DNA from: Ehretia macrophylla
Lineage: Eukaryota; Streptophyta; Magnoliopsida; Boraginales; Ehretiaceae
Direction: 5' to 3'
DNA length: 64,000 nt
Assembly: GCA_037974665.1 (NCBI GenBank)
Contig: CM075769.1
Span: forward strand, 24,925,139-24,989,138
The position numbers were made by a program, and so were the translations under genes. This document shows positions 23,989 through 37,900 of the stretch, piece by piece; position 1 is the stretch's first letter; each line of letters opens with the position of its first letter. The notes beneath the pieces were generated by a model. That model searched no databases. It was not told the origin of the DNA and worked only from the letters and a program-made list of their open reading frames with translations.

Positions 23989-26864
23989 AAAACGGACAGA
24001 GTTTCTCATATTTCTAGGCCTATCCAGTTACTTGCATTCAGAAGAAATAGTCGCAACAATAATACACAAGCATTCATAACATCCACAACCTCCTTTAAAC
24101 ATAATTCTCCATGTCTCTAAGGTTATCCGAGCCTTTCCATTATAGCATAATATAACATACTAGCATGCACTTCATTAACTACTGAAATTCTATGTCATAA
24201 ATCCCTTATCTTACCACTCTAATCTTATCTATTTAACATTCTTATGTTTTAAGTCCTTCAACCATTCACCTTCCCAATCATACAAGCAAGCAAACTAGCT
24301 AAACAATAAAGTAAAGCAATAAAAGTTATTACAAACCCATTGCTATCTATCTAATCATACAAGACTCTAAACTCATTTACATTCCTCCAGAAAGCACAAA
24401 TACAAACAAGACCATAAGGTCTCAAAATAATATACAAGCCAAGCTTAACAATTACTTTACATTAATTCACATATGACACAACTAACCAAAGCTAACACCA
24501 CTCAAGATGACTCCTGAGCTTGCTTTTCTTAATCTCCAAAGGTACTGAACCTGAAATGGTTAGAAAAAGAGGAATAAGCAACCATTGTTGCCCAGTGAGG
24601 GAGGGAAACAGATAACCGAGGTGTTTGGAAAACTATTTCATGCAATGCAGCAATTAAACGCAAGTATAACAACTATACAAATAAAGAAGCAATTATACAA
24701 TAAAATACCACACATTTTTAAAAGGATATGATCGATAACCCTTATCACTCTAATCCTCGAATCACGAACCACAATCCTCAAACCACGAACTCAATCTCGA
24801 TATGCCGGCATCCATAACACCAATGGGTACTCCAGATGTACCCAATACTTACGACCTAGCACATTCGCCCAAAGAGGCTCATCACATCCGTGCGACGATA
24901 AGGTTGCGTAACCATCGATACAATACGGTAATATAATAAACCAATAACAATTATAAACACACAATGCAATAAGTACATATACCAATAAACACATAATGAG
25001 AACAACAAAAGAGGTTTTCCTCGCACATAAGCAATTCTAAACAATATAACTTTACACATATTCCAACCCAATAATATAGCTCAAACACATATGAACCACA
25101 CGATACTCATTATATACAAAGCAATAAATCAATGGAAATGCCAAGTAACATGAATCCCTCACCTCAAGAAGCCACGAACTCTCATACCTTCTCCCTTTGC
25201 ACCAAAACTAGCAAATCACATAAGATTCATAAATTTAGAAACGAACACAATATAATTAAACACCTTATAACAATTAACAATATAACATTGATATTAACAT
25301 AAGGTCACATATAAGCAACACACCAACACCCAAGCCACCCAATTATCAATTAACCACACCAATCACTTCCAAACAACTTATGACATCTCTCAACCACGTG
25401 AAACCACACTTTAACCCAAGTCTAACATTAAACTCCAAGTTACCCCCTTAGTCCAATTCAAGCTCACATTAAACCAAAACCATGTAAACCACAATCCCAC
25501 CATTCTATCATCCTAAGAATACTCTATGAACCCCTTTTTAACCAAGGAAATCCACTTTTAACCACCTCCACCTCAAATACCTTTTACACTCAAATCAACA
25601 GTTTCCAAGTCCTAGCCATATTCTAGCTATTACAAACATTAAACTGACCTTTCTAACACCTATGGCACCTACTACAAGCATCAAATGAACATTTGACCAT
25701 CAATTCAATAAAATACTATTTATTATGCCAACTTTCTTAAGCTACCCACTCCAGTCAAGATACAAGACTAGCAAACCAACTTTACCACTCATTTCTAGAC
25801 ACTTTATGGCACACCTCAGCTACACGAAATCACATTTTAGCCTACGTTTGCTATAAAATCCTGATTCAGCTCTTAGCCCGTTTGAACAATGGTTACTTCA
25901 ATCGGTAACCCATTCAATGCCATAATTGCATTTTAAGCACTTCCACACCTAATAAACACTAACCACATCACTCAAACACACTCAGTTGATCAAACTCCAC
26001 AAAGCCCCTTTTGAAATTAAGCCAATTTAATACCTCAACTCCAATTCCATTCAAACCAAACACATTTAATCACCAACCTAGGTACATTAGCACCCATAGC
26101 ACCATTAGGTATCATCAATTCAAGCTCATAACACAAAATCATCCCAAAATTCAAGAAAAATAATATTCATCTTCTTCTTTAATCATGCATTCACCATTTT
26201 CAACCATTCAAAATGCTATATAACCATAAAAGAATGTTCTATGACCCTAAATAAGACTAATTTAAGCATAAAAAAGCTATATTCCAACAAATCACAAAAA
26301 TAAAGTTTGTAGACAAACCATACAAATGCAAAAAATAAGGATGAAATCTCACCAAACAAAGAAATAGGAGGTTGAAGAAGGCTCAAAAGTTGCTCTAGAA
26401 TCCCTCAAGGCAAGCTCAAGATCAAGATTGAAGAATTTGGAGTTTTTTTTTGTTTTCTTTTCTTTTTCTTTGGCCGAATTGACCTAGGCCTTTTTTGGTG
26501 GTTTTTGCTTGTTTTATGTATGTATATATGTGTATGTAATATTATATGGGTTGGGTCATGGGTTTGGTTAAGAAAAATGAATAAAAGTTGATTATTTTGG
26601 TTTAAAAAGTTACTATTCATGTGTGTACAAATTATTTTTATAACTCACACACCAAATATGCTATGCATGAAATTCTATTTTTCTCATGCCTCCTAAATAA
26701 CAAGTGTTATGGAAAAAATGTAAAAATCAGAAAATAAAATAGTCGAAAATGCAAGTGAATAGTAACCTACCAAAAAAATATAAACTTAACATACACACTT
26801 TATTAAGCACATAATCATATGCAAACAGATGTTATGCACTATCTACTAAGTTCGGGGCGTCACA
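23989..26864 (-). repeat. Family C-like LTR (minus), lacking its outermost end
   Basis: Resumes at AAAACGGACAGAGTTTCTC, homologous to position about 60 of the minus family C LTRs at 42121 and 55499, and ends TTCGGGGCGTCACA at 26864 (minus-strand start TGTGACGCCCCGAA). Minus-strand landmarks: donor-like TTG|GTGAG near 26350, the hairpin TGGGCAAC/GTTGCTTA near 24575-24595 and acceptor-like TTTCAG|G near 24550. The first ~60 bp are presumably displaced upstream by the B-like LTR inserted at 23988. Confidence 0.8.
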
Positions 26865-27424
26865 ATCGGGTCGTTATAGTCACTCAAGAACTTTGAGGGT
26901 ATTTTGAAAATGACGGGATATATTCTCAAAATAGATTAAAACTGTTTAATATTCCCTCATTGTTATATGGCTGTGAATCACAGAAGGTCACACACAAATA
27001 AGCACTTGTGAGTGGTTTTCCTATTGAGCTTATAACTTGAACCTTATTACTTTAGAATTGTTAAAGTGTTAACAATTGCTTTAGTTTTTATTTGAATTAT
27101 TAAAGTGTTAACAAACATATTTTGTTTCTCTAGTATTGTTAAAGAGTTTACAATTGTTTAATTGACCATTAATAGTTAATTGGGCCAATATATAATTAAA
27201 TGTTAATTATGGGGTCAATGTATAATTTTGAATTAATGTTGGGGCCATAGTACAAATATGGAAAGATTGTTTCCATAATTAATTAAACTAATGGAGTAAG
27301 CTTAATTAATAAATTACTTAGTTGGAAGACTAATATGTCATGTATATGTTATGCATATATGCATGTATGTCTTCAATAAAGGAAAGAGCACTAAGGATGG
27401 ACAAGATGAAGCCACATTATCTTG

Positions 27425-29968
27425 TGTGAGACCCCGAATTTGTTCTTATTTGTAATTACGTATTTTGACCTGTTTATATGTTATTTGAATTAAAATTTGA
27501 TAATTATGTGATTATTACTTCTATTACATGATATGTGAGCATTCATGAAATTTTCATAAAAATTTGCATTGAAAATTTTATCGTCGAGTTTTGTAAATAG
27601 TATTTTTGAAACACGTCCGTTATAATTTTGAAATTGGTCTTTTTAACATTTGAAAACCTAGTCCTATGTTATTAATAGGGCCGTGTTTGATAAACATTGA
27701 TTCTGAAATGAAATAGAAATTTAAATAGACTTTTCGGGTGAAAAGTAGCATTTTTTAACCAAATAGTGATTTCTGCTAACCTCGATTCTTACATTGACTT
27801 TTGTTGACCTAGTATATATTATAAATGATATATATGTGAATTTATATGTGATATTAAGTGATTATATATTGGTTTTGCATTTAAAATACATTTGCAAAAC
27901 AAAAAGTGTGATTTTTCAACTTCTTTTGCAAAATTGGGTTTTATAGCTTACTTGTATGTATATGTATGTGTATATTAAATGTTGTCAACTAATTTTAGTC
28001 TATTAAATATAGTATAACTGTTAGAATATATATATATATCTATATATAAGCATATAGACTAGAAAAACTAACAAAAACAAATAAATTGTCAACTTTGACT
28101 TTTGTATCTTGCTTTGACTTTGCCTATAAAATTACTACACACATTAAAACAAAACAAAATTCCACAAACACACACACATTGCAACTGTGAGAGCTTAAGA
28201 GAATAAGGAAAATATTTTCAAGGTTTTCAAAGCATTTTTCAAAGGAAAAACTTCAATTCAAGTATGTTTGTTTCCGTTCGAAGCTTAAAATTGCTTGTTG
28301 GGCACCTATTCTACACATTTCTAACATTGCTTAGGATCAAAGGTGAGAAAAAAACTAGATTATAATTTTAAAGCTTATGTCAAATTTTTAATATTGAATA
28401 TTAAGTTGTTTTCTCGTTAAATTGTCTTTAGATTATTGCTAGTTAGGTGTTGTAGACTAACTTTGTGAGTTTATAGCAATTTTAAACGGTTGTAACATGT
28501 ATTTTTAGTTTCTGGATATTTAATTGATAATTTAGCTCATTTCTTGAATAATTGTAGTTGTAGTAGTTGAAATCGAGTTATAGTTGCTTCTATAGACTCG
28601 TTATTTATTGTGTAGTAATGTTGTAATGCCAAATTTTCAACTTGATAGCCGTAGAAAAAGTCAAAAATTCCAGCCATGGTGTATTGCCATTTTTGGGCTT
28701 TTTGGTCTTGTTTTAGATGGATTTTGGTTGGTTTAAGAGGGGACTAATGTACTTGCATTGATGGTTGAGTGATAGGAAGTGGTTTGTGGTTTGTTTGATT
28801 AGTAGATTGTAAGTTATGAATTTTAGAAGTTTGTGTAGTCTTTCTTTAAAATGTTTAAATGTTGTCTTTAGTTGTTTGGTAGTATTTGTGTAGTTGTTTT
28901 TTGGATTGTTGTTAAGTAGGTTCGGGATTGAATTTCAAATGTATGTTACGTTGGGTAGCCTACTTTGTCATCTAACTTAGTTGTTTAGTTGTTTAATTGA
29001 TGTTATGTTATTTTGAATATTGTTAATTGATTGATGATTGTTGTTGTACTGGAAGACAACCTACTTTGTTGTCTTCTCAAAAAATGAAATGTTTAATGTT
29101 ATTGTTGTGAGTCATGATAGTGTATGCCACTTCTAGGGCAATTTTAGGCTGTCGGGTTGAAAACGACATGACTATCATGTGCTATCCCCTATCTCGCATG
29201 GGCGGAGATGCCATGGAGTGTGATTCTAGAATGGGGTACTTCCAGAATGTAGCAATGGGCGTACAGGGTTAATTGTGATCGTGATGGCGTATGGAGCTAC
29301 ATCAACTAGAGTATCCTTTCACAATTGAATGGTTATTTATGTGGTTGAATTGAAATGTTGATGTTAATGAAGTTTATTGTTATTGTTGCTCATAAGATGA
29401 TTTCCCAAAGGGTAAAGTTAATGTTTTCAAAAGATCTTTCGAATCCTCACTGAGCTTTGTTATATATAAGCTCACCCTTATTCGTTTATTGTCATCAAGT
29501 GTAACTGAGCCAGACTTTAGGTACGTCCCTCAGGAAGCTGAGTATGTGCCTTTTGTGGAGGAGTCTTATGTGCCAGAGTCTTATCCATGAGTTATGTTTA
29601 ATTGCTCAGTGTTTTTGTCTTAGCTTTTATAGTATGTTGTATTGTATAACTTACTCAAAGATAATGGTTTACATATTATTAGTTTAGTAATCTTCCTTTT
29701 GAATATGATTAGGTTATGTATAGCATATCTTGTGCTATGTTGTTGAAATGGAGGCTTATGACTTATGTTTGAATGTCGTATGGATGTTAAATGAATGGCT
29801 TTGTATTTGTCGAATGGATGTTAGAGTTGTTGCTAAACTTGGAGTTGGTTGTGTTATGTTTTATAAAGGGTTGGATTAGAGCCCTGGTGTTCCTATTACA
29901 GATGTTATAATGCCGAAATTCCGTTGCGTTCTGACTGATTGTAAGTGGGGTCGAGTTGGGGTGTGACA
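27425..29968 (+). mobile_element. Family B-like solo LTR
   Basis: A 2544-bp solo LTR from TGTGAGACCCCGAATTTG to GTTGGGGTGTGACA with identical TCTTG TSDs (27420-27424 and 29969-29973), inserted in the Copia LTR. Features: TATA-like CCTATAAAA near 28123, donor-like AAAG|GTGAG near 28340, CCTACTTTGTC near 28960 and CCTACTTTGTTGTC near 29060, TATCCTTT near 29308 and the hairpin TGAGCTT/AAGCTCA at 29451-29474. The acceptor CAG is changed to CAA (29496-29498). A 92-nt short acidic frame ends at TGA 29588-29590. Confidence 0.92.
29499..29590 (+). other. Short acidic reading frame after the LTR acceptor site (B-like)
   Basis: Reads VTEPDFRYVPQEAEY, then VPFVEESYVPESYP and TGA. It is 92 nt against 101 nt in B1, an in-phase difference of three codons, and shares RYVP and ESYVPESYP with B1. 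No upstream in-frame ATG. Conservation of phase and ending suggests coding; this is inference. Confidence 0.4.
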
Positions 29969-30580
29969 TCTTGTCTACCAACTTAATTTGAATCAATGGC
30001 TAGATCTCAATACTACACATGATGGATATATTAGTATATGCCAACATATATGTATGTATTTGGAACATATAAAAATATCTTGGTCAAGAACTTGTTGGCC
30101 AAAGCTAGCCAATTACATAAAAACACAAGACAAACAAAACAAGAACTATTCACTCTCTTCTTCTTGAGAATCATGGCCAAATAGGGAAAAAAATAATAAG
30201 AGTTTTCTTCTTCAAATCTTCAAGTTCAAGCTCAAATCTTGTTAGTACAAAGGTTTAGGAAGATCTTAGGAGGTCATTTTTTGCTTATGTGGACTAACTT
30301 GATCTCTTGGTGTTCAAGAGGGGTAGTCTAGCTTCAAGTGCTTCAACCATGGCTTCCAAGGCTTATCTTCAAGAGGTAATATGTTATACTACCTCTTATC
30401 TACATATATGATTTATATTCTTGCAATATATGGTTTACTATGTTAATTACATGAATCCAAGTTAGGGTTTTGAATAGTATACAAGACTTTAATCATGAAT
30501 TTTTTTTGAAATTTCTTGTTGCTTCTGCATGGATTATAGCTTGTATATGATATTCATAACTCTATTTCAATCCCTTCAAG

Positions 30581-30592
30581 TGGTATCAAAGC
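30581..30592 (+). other. Copia primer-binding site
   Basis: TGGTATCAAAGC, one base from the initiator tRNA-Met complement, following the Copia LTR. It marks the start of the Copia internal region. Confidence 0.75.
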
Positions 30593-32448
30593 ATTGGCTT
30601 GAAGATTCATGTGATTACATGGTTGTTTGATTGTTAGTATGTTTTGAACACTAAAGAGACTTGGCATTAGTTTGTATACATGCATAGTTGATGCTTATGT
30701 TGCAAATAATATGAGATATAAGCTTTGTTTTGGCACCCATCTTGCATCTCTAAACTATATTTGATATGTGTTTGGAGTTTGGCAATTAGTTCCTAGCAAA
30801 ATAGTGTCAAAACATACTTTCTACAACTGACCCAGTCGAGGGGTCTAGTTAAGGCTCTCAACCGGATGCCTCAACTGGGCAATGGTCAGTGAGGGGATCT
30901 GGTTGAGGGGTTCAGTTGAGGCTTTCCACCGGATGCCTCGACTGGACCAAGGTTAGAACTTCATCTAGATGCAATGCAATTTGCATATTTGATGTTTCTT
31001 GTTATGCAAAGGCTATAAAAGGTTATTTTATTGCTTTTAGCATAAGTAAAGTGCTCTTAAGTAGTTAAACATTGGATGTTTAATGGTTCTTAGTATGAAA
31101 CTAGAAGCAAACATAGTTATACTATTTATGTATATGATACATATGTGTGCTAGCATCTATGACTTGATGTATATGTGATACATGTGAATATGTTTGTTGT
31201 GTTCTTGTCATTTGATGATTCTTTACATATTGCATGTTCTATGTCATTTATGTATTAGATACATGGCTTGTGCTAAGTAGCTTGTTTAGCTTTTGATAGA
31301 TTATGTATATGATATTTTTCTATGCTTTATGAGTTTTATCTTACATAGAAATGTTGGATGTTGGTTTGGTCATGGACTTGGTTTATGAATGGTTGAATGG
31401 TTTCAAATTCATTTGATGACTTTGTAATCTTAATTTATTCATTCATATGGTTGTAAGTGAGGCATAAGTCTCATTTTAGTTTTGCAAGTGAGTGGACCTT
31501 TGTAGTGAAACATTTCATATAATTTCTACAAAGTGGCTTTAAAAGCAAGTTGAAGACATTCAAGGAGTTAATGGTCTTCGGATTGTTGAAAATCAAGTAG
31601 CCGAGACTTTGAAGACATATTGGATGTGCTTTTCTTGATTGTGATAGATTAGTTTCTGTAGGTTTGATTTATCAACAACTAAGTCCATAATCCACCATGT
31701 ATGTATGATTCTTGCATATGTGTTTATTTGTTTGCGTATATGTAATGTTTGTTTATAAATGAACTAATGTGCAAAGTGAGACCTTAAAGACCAAAATCTT
31801 CCTATGTGCAATTCAAATTTAGATTGTCATGCAGTAAAATGTTTGTTGTTGCCCTCCACTGTCCTAGGCTACATGTACTTGTCTAGAAATGTCTTTTGGT
31901 TACCCAAAGGTAGGAGGGGCATGTTTCATTATAAGTACAATGTTTTACCTAGCAAGCATGGTGATGTTATGTAACTTATAATATCTTGTAGCCAATGTAG
32001 CACCAAAGTGTTGTGGTTCGGGATTCAAATCGTTGGATTACACTGATGGTGGTAGAAATCTAAACTAGATCACGTAGCCAATAATGCACCAAAGCTGAGG
32101 TTATGTTGATTTAGGGGCAAAATGACCATATCCTATAGATTGATATAGATAGCAATAGTTGTTAACTCTTTTTATGTATACTTCAATCATGCACCAAAGC
32201 TGAGGTATATTCATATTAAAGAGAACATGGTCACCTACTATTGAGTCTTTAATTAGATTCACGTTTCTCATTTAGGAAGTGTGAAATTCGATAAAATTAG
32301 TGGGAGGTATCATTTAATTAAAGACCAAGTTAAAGGATTAAACAAGTTAAAGTTAACTAGCAATCTTATTTTTTTGCATGTTTATGGCAACAAGTATGAA
32401 CCCTAGTTTTATTTTGTATACTAGACTTTACATTGCATAAGCAGACCA
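30593..32448 (+). other. Copia leader region, no coding content seen
   Basis: 1.86 kb of AT-rich sequence downstream of the Copia primer site with no gag or pol motif. It contains direct repeats: GTCGAGGGGTCTAGTTAAGGC near 30836 is echoed near 30908, and GCACCAAAGCTGAGGT occurs near 32088 and 32190. It continues at 41881-42120 beyond element A3, again without coding, and is then cut by a family C LTR. Whether gag and pol were lost or lie outside the window is not decidable. Confidence 0.6.
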
Positions 32449-34641
32449 TGTAATACCCGAGCCCGGAATGTGAAATTTTCTTGTTATTTATTTTGAAAAT
32501 TATATTTTCTTAGGTTCTTAGAAATCAAATTGTTACTTCTTTATTGTCGCAAAGTGCATTGCATTTCGAGAGAGATAGTTAGAGGGTGTTTTCTAGTCCT
32601 CAACAAATAGTGCAACTAGTATTTTGGTGTCTTAAATTTTATATTTTATTTGTTGTTAGCTAGAATTAATTTGTTGATGGTTATTATAGCTTTAAAATGC
32701 ATAAAAATAGGCAATTTGACCAAATTAAGTTAGGTTGACCAAGTGCTTTGACCATTGACCAAGCTTTTCACCTTATAAGCTTAAAACAATGCAAAATAAA
32801 AAAAAAACAAAAGCTGAAAAACAGAAAGGTGCAGGCCAAAACATAGAGAGAAAAAAAAATTTCAACCTTCTAAACTTCCAATCTTCGCGTGAGCTCGTGC
32901 GGGGTTGTTACCGAGGCATCCATCAAGGTTTTCTTAGCGACTAGGAGTGTCCAAGGTAAGGGAAGCACGTTATTTGCGCATTTGAATAACATGTATATCA
33001 ACTTTATGATTTTTGGATTTTATCCGTAGTTTGTTGTTTTAATCATTTTGATGCTTCAAGAATGTTCCTTGACAATTGTAGAACATGTATTTATAGCTTT
33101 TTAACATTTTCTGCGGTTGAATGTTGAGATTATAAATTAAAATGTCAATTGAATAGTAAAACATGAATAGTAAACCCTCGAAACGTAGAAGTTGCGTTGT
33201 TATGCGTTCTGTTGATGTAGAAAGATGCTAGATATGCTAGAATGCCTAAATGCATAGTTTGTTTAGGTTGCGTAATGGAAAAAATGAGAAAAATGCATTG
33301 GTGAAAGTCGGGGTCGTTTAGGTTGAGTTTAGCGTTTCCTCATTTTGCGTGATGGCATTGTCTCGCCAGGCCATGGAAGCACTTTTGGTGCGGTTATGGT
33401 GTTGGTTGGGTGTTTGGTTAGAGTAGTTGTAATTCAAACGAGCAAAGGGGGAAATCGGGACTTTGCGTGAATTCTAGGGTAAAGTAGGGTTTCGGGGTCT
33501 TTAGATGTGCCTTATGGTGACCTAGGAGGATTGGTGAAGTCGGTTTCCAGAACTAGTGGCTCGTTTGGAAATAGTAGCGTTTTGATAGTTGGGGTCGATT
33601 TGTGATTTTGCTTGTTTTCTTAATGTTATGCATATAGAATGTTTAATATGCTTGTTAGAGTTGATTTTGATTGAAATGCTTATTCAACTATTGCTATTGC
33701 GTGCGAGAATAACCTACTTTGTTATTCTCCCATGTGTGGCTTTATTGCTGGATTGCTCGATTGTTGCATTGTATATTGTGTTACATTCATAGAGTCAGGG
33801 GCGGAGTGATGGGCCTCTCTGGGTAGCCTCAGGTTGCCAGTGTTGGTTGCCCTAGCTCCGTGTCCTATTCCCTTTCTCGCTTGGGTTGCCTCCCAGGGAG
33901 ATTTGGGTCGTAGAATTGATGGATACTTTTGGGGTATTCCAAACTGAAGTTATAAGGTGGTTTGGGCCGGCGCGTCGTCATCGAATTCGTGATTGAAAGT
34001 TTCTCGTGGAAAGAGTATTGTATCCTTTGAATGAGTGTTTATGGTTTTAAAGCTTGTCTTGTTTTATTGTTGGCTTTGCTTGTATCTCTATATGATATTT
34101 GTATGAATTGCTTGACTAATTGCATTGCATTCTCCTCTCATCTGCGTCCTTGAGACCAATTGCCCTCGCTGAGCAATAGTTTTTGCTCATTCCTTTATAT
34201 ACCATATTTTTACAAAAGTAGTTGAAGCTGATCCTGTTGAGGTAATTGAGGATGAGGAGCAAGTGGAGGTGTTTCCTTGATAGCACTTCTTTGCTTAGCT
34301 GGTGGTTGGTTGCCAGACTTTTGTGCGAGCCATGGTTGATGTGTTTAATGCCTGGTCGTCGCTTTATTTTGAGGCTTGTAGCCTTGTATGTAGTTCTAGT
34401 TTGACTGTTTAGTGGCATAAATACTTGTGTAGTATGCATGGCATTTTGGTTTGCAAAGTTGTTAATGAGAAAATGTATATTTTCTAAAAGAAACTTGTCT
34501 TGTTTCAAGTGTATATTATGGTTCGCAAGTATTATATTGATTGTAGAGTTTTCGGATTGTCTACGGTACAGAGGAGACTCCGTCCGTGTGTCGGGTCTGG
34601 GCTTGGCCTTTTGCGGGGTCGGGTCGGGTCGGGGCGTGACA
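32449..34641 (+). repeat. 5' LTR of A3
   Basis: 2193 bp, TGTAATACCCGAG to GGGGCGTGACA. It is 98 bp shorter than the 3' LTR, mostly through one deletion near 34400 that removes the GGCCTTTATGGTC to TAATGGTTAAC stretch. Donor-like AAG|GTAAGG at 32955/32956 is a stronger plant consensus than the GTGAG of the other copies. The acceptor has decayed to ACAAAAG near 34215. The hairpin is at 34170-34189. Confidence 0.94.
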
Positions 34642-34649
34642 TCTTTAGG

Positions 34650-34661
34650 TGGTATCAGAGC
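34650..34661 (+). other. Primer-binding site (tRNA-iMet) of A3
   Basis: TGGTATCAGAGC, 8 nt after the 5' LTR, complementary to the 3' end of initiator tRNA-Met. Confidence 0.93.
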
Positions 34662-34953
34662 ATGATAGTATTGCATGAGCCGGGATATGTTTCTCGGTCT
34701 GTGGGGTAAAGGTCTAAAATGCTAAAGTGTTATTGTATGATTGTTAAGTGAAAAGAAAATGTTATAGCATGACTATGTGAACTTGGAGTGCTTATATGTT
34801 TAAGTGAATTAGTTTGGCATGTCAATCTTGTGTTATGTGAATTGTGTGATAGGATATTTGATTGTTATTGACTTGAGTGTTATCTAATCTTATGTGCTAT
34901 ATTTCTGTCTATAAACTGCTTTTAAATGTTGCCAGCTATTGTGAGTTGTTACT

Positions 34954-37900
34954 ATGCTGCCACGTCGTGGTATTCAAGGTCAAGGGGCAGATGAAGAGGC
35001 AGCAGAACAGGGTCAGCAACCGTTGCCTGAACAGTTTATGGCTACTATGACCATAGCAGTTGACTGGATTACACAGGTACTGCATGAGCAGAGGCAGGAC
35101 AAGAATAATAATCCCCAGGGAAATCAAGCTAATCCTGGTGGACAGGGGCACAGGGCTGAGAATAACCAGTTAGAGAAATTCCTGAGGCACGAGCCGAGTA
35201 AGTTCTTTGTAGAGCCGGATGATGAGGCAGCTGAGAGATGGATTAATCATGTTGAGAAAATTTTCGCTACTTTGAGGTACACTGATGAGGCAAGAATGGA
35301 TTGTGCGGCATTCCTGTTTGAGGGTGATGTAGAGCAGTGGTGGAACACGGTTAGGTTGAGGTGGGATTATGAGGATGTTCCGCATTTATGGGATGATTTC
35401 GTGAGCGAGTTTCGGGATAAGTATATTCCCGAGATGGCTAGGGAAAGGCGGGAAGATGAATTTGTGGCCCTGAAGTAGGGAAACATGACTGTTGCACAGT
35501 ATGAGGCTAGGTTTGTTAGCCTGTCGAGGTATATGCCCGAGCTGGTACAGCCAGCTAGGAGGATGATTCATAGGTTTGTTCGTGGGCTGAAAATGGATAT
35601 TCAGCTACATTTGACTGGGCAGACCTACACTACTTTTCTCGAGGCATTCCAAGCAGCCTCGAAGTTTGAGAAACGGAAGGCTGAGATGATAGCTAAGAGT
35701 AGTCAGCCGAGTAAGAAACAGTATTTGGGCCAGAGCAGCCAGAGTCAGCCGAGGTAGTATCAGACTTCTGCGCAGGTTCCTCAGCAACGTCCGTATCAGC
35801 CTCAGTATTAGATTCAGGGGAGGCCAGCTATGACTAGACGCCAGCAGGGAGCTATAGTTCCTATTACTGCCAGAGCCCCTGCGCCTACGGGAAACACTGT
35901 TGTAAGACAAAATCAGCAGTGTAACTTTTGTAATCGATCGGGGCACGTTGAGGCTAATTGCTGGAGGAAGAGTGGTAAGTGCACTGGTTGTGGGAGTGAT
36001 GATCATAGGGTGAAAGATTGCCCTATGTATAAGAATGTTCAGGGCCGTACTGGAGGCCAAGGTGTGCAGAATAGGGCTGTAGGTGCAGGTCCAGCACAGA
36101 GGGTACATGCTAGGGTCTTTGCACTAGATGCGGAGGAGCTACCCGATACTACAGCTATAGTGGAAGGTACCTTTCTTCTCAATACTCAGCCAGTTAAAGT
36201 TTTGATTGATTCCAGAGCTACACATTCGTTTATAACTCCTGCATGTGCACGATCTGTGAATGTTTGCATTGATAAACTGCTACATGAAGTTGAAGTTAGT
36301 ACGCCTTTGGGTGCGAAATTTGTTACTGAGTCTATTTGCAAATCTTGTGATATATGCATCGAGAACCATAAATTTCCTGCTTATTTAATTATACTACCCT
36401 TCCATGACTTTGAAATCATTTTGGGAATGGATTGGTTGGGGAAATACTATGCTCAGTTGGATTGTAGAACAAAAATTGTTTATCTTCAGATTCCTGACCT
36501 ACCGGTACTGGAGATTGTTGGGAACTGCAAGGCTGCCCGAATACCTCTTTTATCATCAATCAAGGCTTCTAAGTTGTTGAATAAAGGTTGTGAAGCTTAC
36601 TTAGCTTATCTGATCAATCAACCTACTGATAAGTTGAATTTGAATGAGGTTCCGATTGTTAAAGACTTCCCTGGTGTATTTTCCGAGGAGTTACCAGGTT
36701 TACCACCGGATAGGGAGATTGAATTTGTGATTGACCTTATGCCAGGCACTGCGCCAATTTCTAGAAGTCCTTATAGAATGGCATCGGCTGAACTTCAAGA
36801 ATTGAAAATTCAGCTTCAGAACTTGCTTGAGAAAGGGTTTATACAACCTAGTTCTTCATCATGGGGTGCACCTATGTTGTTTGTGAGAAAGAAGGACGGC
36901 ACGCTTCGGTTATGTATTGATTATAGGGGACTTAATCAAGTCACGATTAAGAACAAATACCCCTTGCCGTTGATTGAAGAATTGTTTGACCAGTTGCAGG
37001 GTGCGAGTGTTTACTCCAAATTTGACTTGAGGCAGGGTTACTATCAACTCAGGATTCGGAGTGACGATATACCTAAGACGGCATTCAGGACTAGATATGG
37101 CCACTATGAATTTGTTGTGTTACCGTTTGGATTGACGAATGCACCAGCCGCATTCATGGACTTAATGTAGAGGGTTTTTCGACCTTATCTTGATCAGTTT
37201 GTCGTAATCTTTATTGACGACATTTTAGTGTACTCTAAGAATGAGGCTGAACATGAACAACATTTGAAGATTGTGCTACAGACTTTGCAAGAGAACAAGC
37301 TTTTTGCAAAATTCAGCAAGTGTGAATTCTGGTTGAATCAAATATCTTTTCTAGGCCATATCATTTCAGATCAAGGAATTTCTGTAGACCTAGCTAAGAT
37401 TGAAGTTGTTTCGTCTTGGAAGAGGCCTGAAACGGTGTCAGAGATTCGGAGTTTTCTAGGTTTGGCAAGTTACTATCGGAGGTTTGTTAAAGATTTTTCT
37501 AAAATTTCTGGACCTTTAAGCCAGTTGACCCGAAAGAAAGTTACTTACAACTGGGATGCTAAATGTGAATCCAGTTTCCAAGAACTGAAGAAGAGACTAA
37601 CTACAGCCCCTATACTAGCTTTACCTAAGGGTATAGAAAACTTTGTTGTCTACAGTGATGCATCTAAAGAAGGTTCGGGCTGTGTTTTAATGCAGAATGG
37701 TAAGGTGATTGCCTATGCTTCTAGGAAGTTGAAACCTTATGAAGTCAATTACCCTACACATGATCTTGAGTTAGCTGCAGTTGTGTTTGCTTTAAAGAAG
37801 TGGCGTCATTACTTGTGGGGTGGCAGATTTGAAATTTTTACTGACCACAAGAGTCTCAAATATTTATTTTCACAAAAGGATTTGAATATGAGGCAGTGAA

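Larger units (their letters stand above)
26865..30569 (+). repeat. Copia 5' LTR, 3' portion, interrupted by a B-like solo LTR
   Basis: Own sequence is 26865-27424 and 29974-30569. It matches the Copia LTRs at 56138-57997 (minus) and 61172 onward, for example GTCACTC...GAGGGTATTTT...ATGACG and GGTCACACAC near 26880-26990. A Copia primer site follows 11 nt after TTTCA at 30569, which I take as the LTR end. The LTR start is missing at the junction with the family C LTR at 26864. The end position is less certain than the other boundaries. Confidence 0.7.

Noticed and set aside
34116-34676. 186-aa minus-strand frame in the A3 5' LTR.
   Set aside because: It reads antisense through LTR landmarks and the conserved hairpin; the A3 3' LTR does not keep it. 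A chance frame.
35605-36108. 167-aa minus-strand frame opposite A3 gag.
   Set aside because: Shadow of the gag coding strand; no independent motif.
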